NCBI GenBank assembly: GCA_937872895.1
Contig: CALMUP010000008.1
Coordinates: forward strand, 351,613 to 415,612
Length of the DNA stretch: 64,000 nt
Direction of reading: 5' to 3'
Origin: an uncultured Verrucomicrobiota bacterium
GTDB taxonomy: Bacteria > Verrucomicrobiota > Kiritimatiellia > CAIVKH01
Positions 63,102 to 64,000 of this stretch are shown here, piece by piece (the stretch's first letter is position 1; each line of letters opens with the position of its first letter). The notes beneath the pieces are model-generated. The model did no database searches and was not told where the DNA came from. It saw nothing but the letters and a program-made list of their open reading frames with translations. Both the position numbers and the translations under genes were made by a program.

Positions 63102-64000
63102 TGAACCTTCAATTTGTCATAGATATCAGTTACATCGTATCGGCGGTGTTGTTCATCATCGGATTGAAAATGCTCGGTTCCGCCAAAACCGCGGTCCGGG
63201 GTAATTTCATCTCCGCCATCGGCATGCTGCTCGCCGTGGTCGCCACGCTGATCATGAAGGATGTGATCTCGTTCAAGCTGATCGCCGCCGGTTTCATCGT
63301 CGGCGGGCTGATCGGTGCCATCGCCGCCCAACGGGTGAAGATGACATCGATGCCGGAAATGGTGGCCTTGTTCAACGGATTCGGCGGACTGGCCAGCCTG
63401 CTCGTCGGCTGGTCCGAATACCACCGCGGCGTTCATGCCGAGACCGTGAACCTTCCGGCCTTCACCATGGTCGCGACCTATCTCGCGGTCATCATCGGCG
63501 GCATCACCTTCACCGGCAGCATCATCGCTTATGCGAAGCTGGCCGAGAAGATGAACAGCAAGCCGATCCTGTTCAAGGCGCAGAAACCGGTCAACGCCGG
63601 TTTGCTGATCGCGAGCATCGTGATTCTCGTCCTCGGCAGTATCGCCCCGGAAACCACCTATCCGTTATTCCTGATTGCCGTCATTATCTCGTTGATCCTC
63701 GGCGTGCTGGCGGTTATCCCGATCGGTGGCGCAGACATGCCGGTCGTCATATCGCTGCTCAACAGTTACTCGGGACTGGCCGCCTGTGCAGCCGGCTTCA
63801 TCATCTTCAACAACGTGCTGGTCGTCGCGGGCTGCCTCGTCGGCGCCAGCGGTATCATCCTGACCCAGATCATGTGCAAGGCGATGAACCGCTCGCTGAG
63901 CAACGTACTGTTCAGCGGCTTCGGCGCGACCTCTTCCTCCGCGAAGTCCGGCACAGTGCAAGGTGAAGCGAAGCCGATCACGGCGGAAGACGCCTACTAC
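63101..64000 (+). CDS. pntB: NAD(P) transhydrogenase, beta subunit, 3' end outside window
   Basis: Membrane beta subunit: channel domain II plus the NADP(H)-binding domain III. The first 300 codons are visible, open to the right edge. 'DISYIVSAVLFIIGLKMLGSAKTAVRGNFISAIGMLLAVVATL', 'MPEMVALFNGFGGLASLLVGW', 'MPVVISLLNSYSGLAACAAGFIIFNNVLVVAGCLVGASGIILTQIMCKAMNRSLSNVLFSGFG' are PntB blocks containing the proton-pathway helices. The NADP-binding domain has not yet begun. ATG 63101 shares its A with the pntAB stop. Confidence 0.97.
   Translation, partial: MNLQFVIDISYIVSAVLFIIGLKMLGSAKTAVRGNFISAIGMLLAVVATLIMKDVISFKLIAAGFIVGGLIGAIAAQRVKMTSMPEMVALFNGFGGLASLLVGWSEYHRGVHAETVNLPAFTMVATYLAVIIGGITFTGSIIAYAKLAEKMNSKPILFKAQKPVNAGLLIASIVILVLGSIAPETTYPLFLIAVIISLILGVLAVIPIGGADMPVVISLLNSYSGLAACAAGFIIFNNVLVVAGCLVGASGIILTQIMCKAMNRSLSNVLFSGFGATSSSAKSGTVQGEAKPITAEDAYY

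Overview
The window is a gene-dense, high-GC stretch of bacterial chromosome with no mobile elements, phage genes or CRISPR array. No gene-free stretch exceeds 300 bases; the longest, 39946-40234 (289 bases), holds only one promoter candidate. Several features suggest a PVC-superphylum bacterium, perhaps Kiritimatiellota or a deep Verrucomicrobiota relative: the paired DUF1800/DUF1501 exported proteins, large secreted enzymes with Asp-rich 'DSDGDGIPNWW' / 'DDADGDGYTNYQEF' calcium-type repeats, and pilus/type II secretion ATPases next to housekeeping genes. This placement is inferred from gene content; there is no 16S rRNA gene here.

Layout. 1-6.5 kb: end of pgi, a YejA-like solute-binding protein, then menaquinone genes menA-menC-menE. 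6.5-9.8 kb: a hot-dog thioesterase facing menE, Mrp/ApbC, OsmC and an orphan histidine kinase. 9.9-14.9 kb: a three-domain lipid enzyme (MFS + PlsC + acyl-ACP synthetase), an OmpR-type regulator with a degenerate receiver, and a DnaQ-like exonuclease. 15-21.3 kb: an ArsR-controlled RND efflux operon (arsR, tolC, adaptor, pump, DUF6132, DUF2892) with a 24-bp palindrome inside its promoter. 21.3-28.9 kb: a predicted outer-membrane barrel, DUF2780, tRNA-Gly, a secreted GH13 amylase divergent from a GH127 enzyme, and an exported PAP/fibrillin-like protein. 28.9-32.1 kb: tRNA-Arg and tRNA-Ala with a clear promoter and terminator, uvrB and coaX. 32.1-39.9 kb: a leftward run of DUF1800, DUF1501, a pseudopilin-like protein, DUF2062, DUF1295 and a CFA-type methyltransferase. 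40.2-46 kb: a zinc-ribbon coiled-coil protein, the RNase P RNA, a GspC-like protein, rnr and glgA. 46-52.9 kb: leftward trpA-manC-ruvX-truA-rpe-lepA-lepB. 53-61.5 kb: a methyltransferase, then leftward avtA, a zinc-ribbon membrane protein, a pseudouridine synthase and three secretion ATPases (GspE/PilB, PilT, PilB). 61.7-64 kb: the transhydrogenase genes pntAA-pntAB-pntB, the last cut by the window edge.

How genes work together. Most neighbours overlap by ATGA or TGATG or lie a few bases apart, implying polycistronic transcription. The men genes, pnt genes and glycogen/glucan genes point to a heterotroph with menaquinone-based electron transfer, glycogen storage and polysaccharide degradation. 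GspC and the three ATPases fit type IV pili and type II secretion, a plausible export route for the amylase. Several genes at operon heads (arsR, avtA, the DnaQ-like gene, possibly glgA) have a -10-like element only about 8-16 bases before the start codon and no Shine-Dalgarno sequence, which suggests leaderless or near-leaderless mRNAs. I saw no clearly unprecedented system. The best candidates for unexplained biology are the ArsR efflux operon with two small membrane proteins, the DUF1800-DUF1501-pseudopilin unit, the exported fibrillin-like protein and the regulator with a dead receiver.
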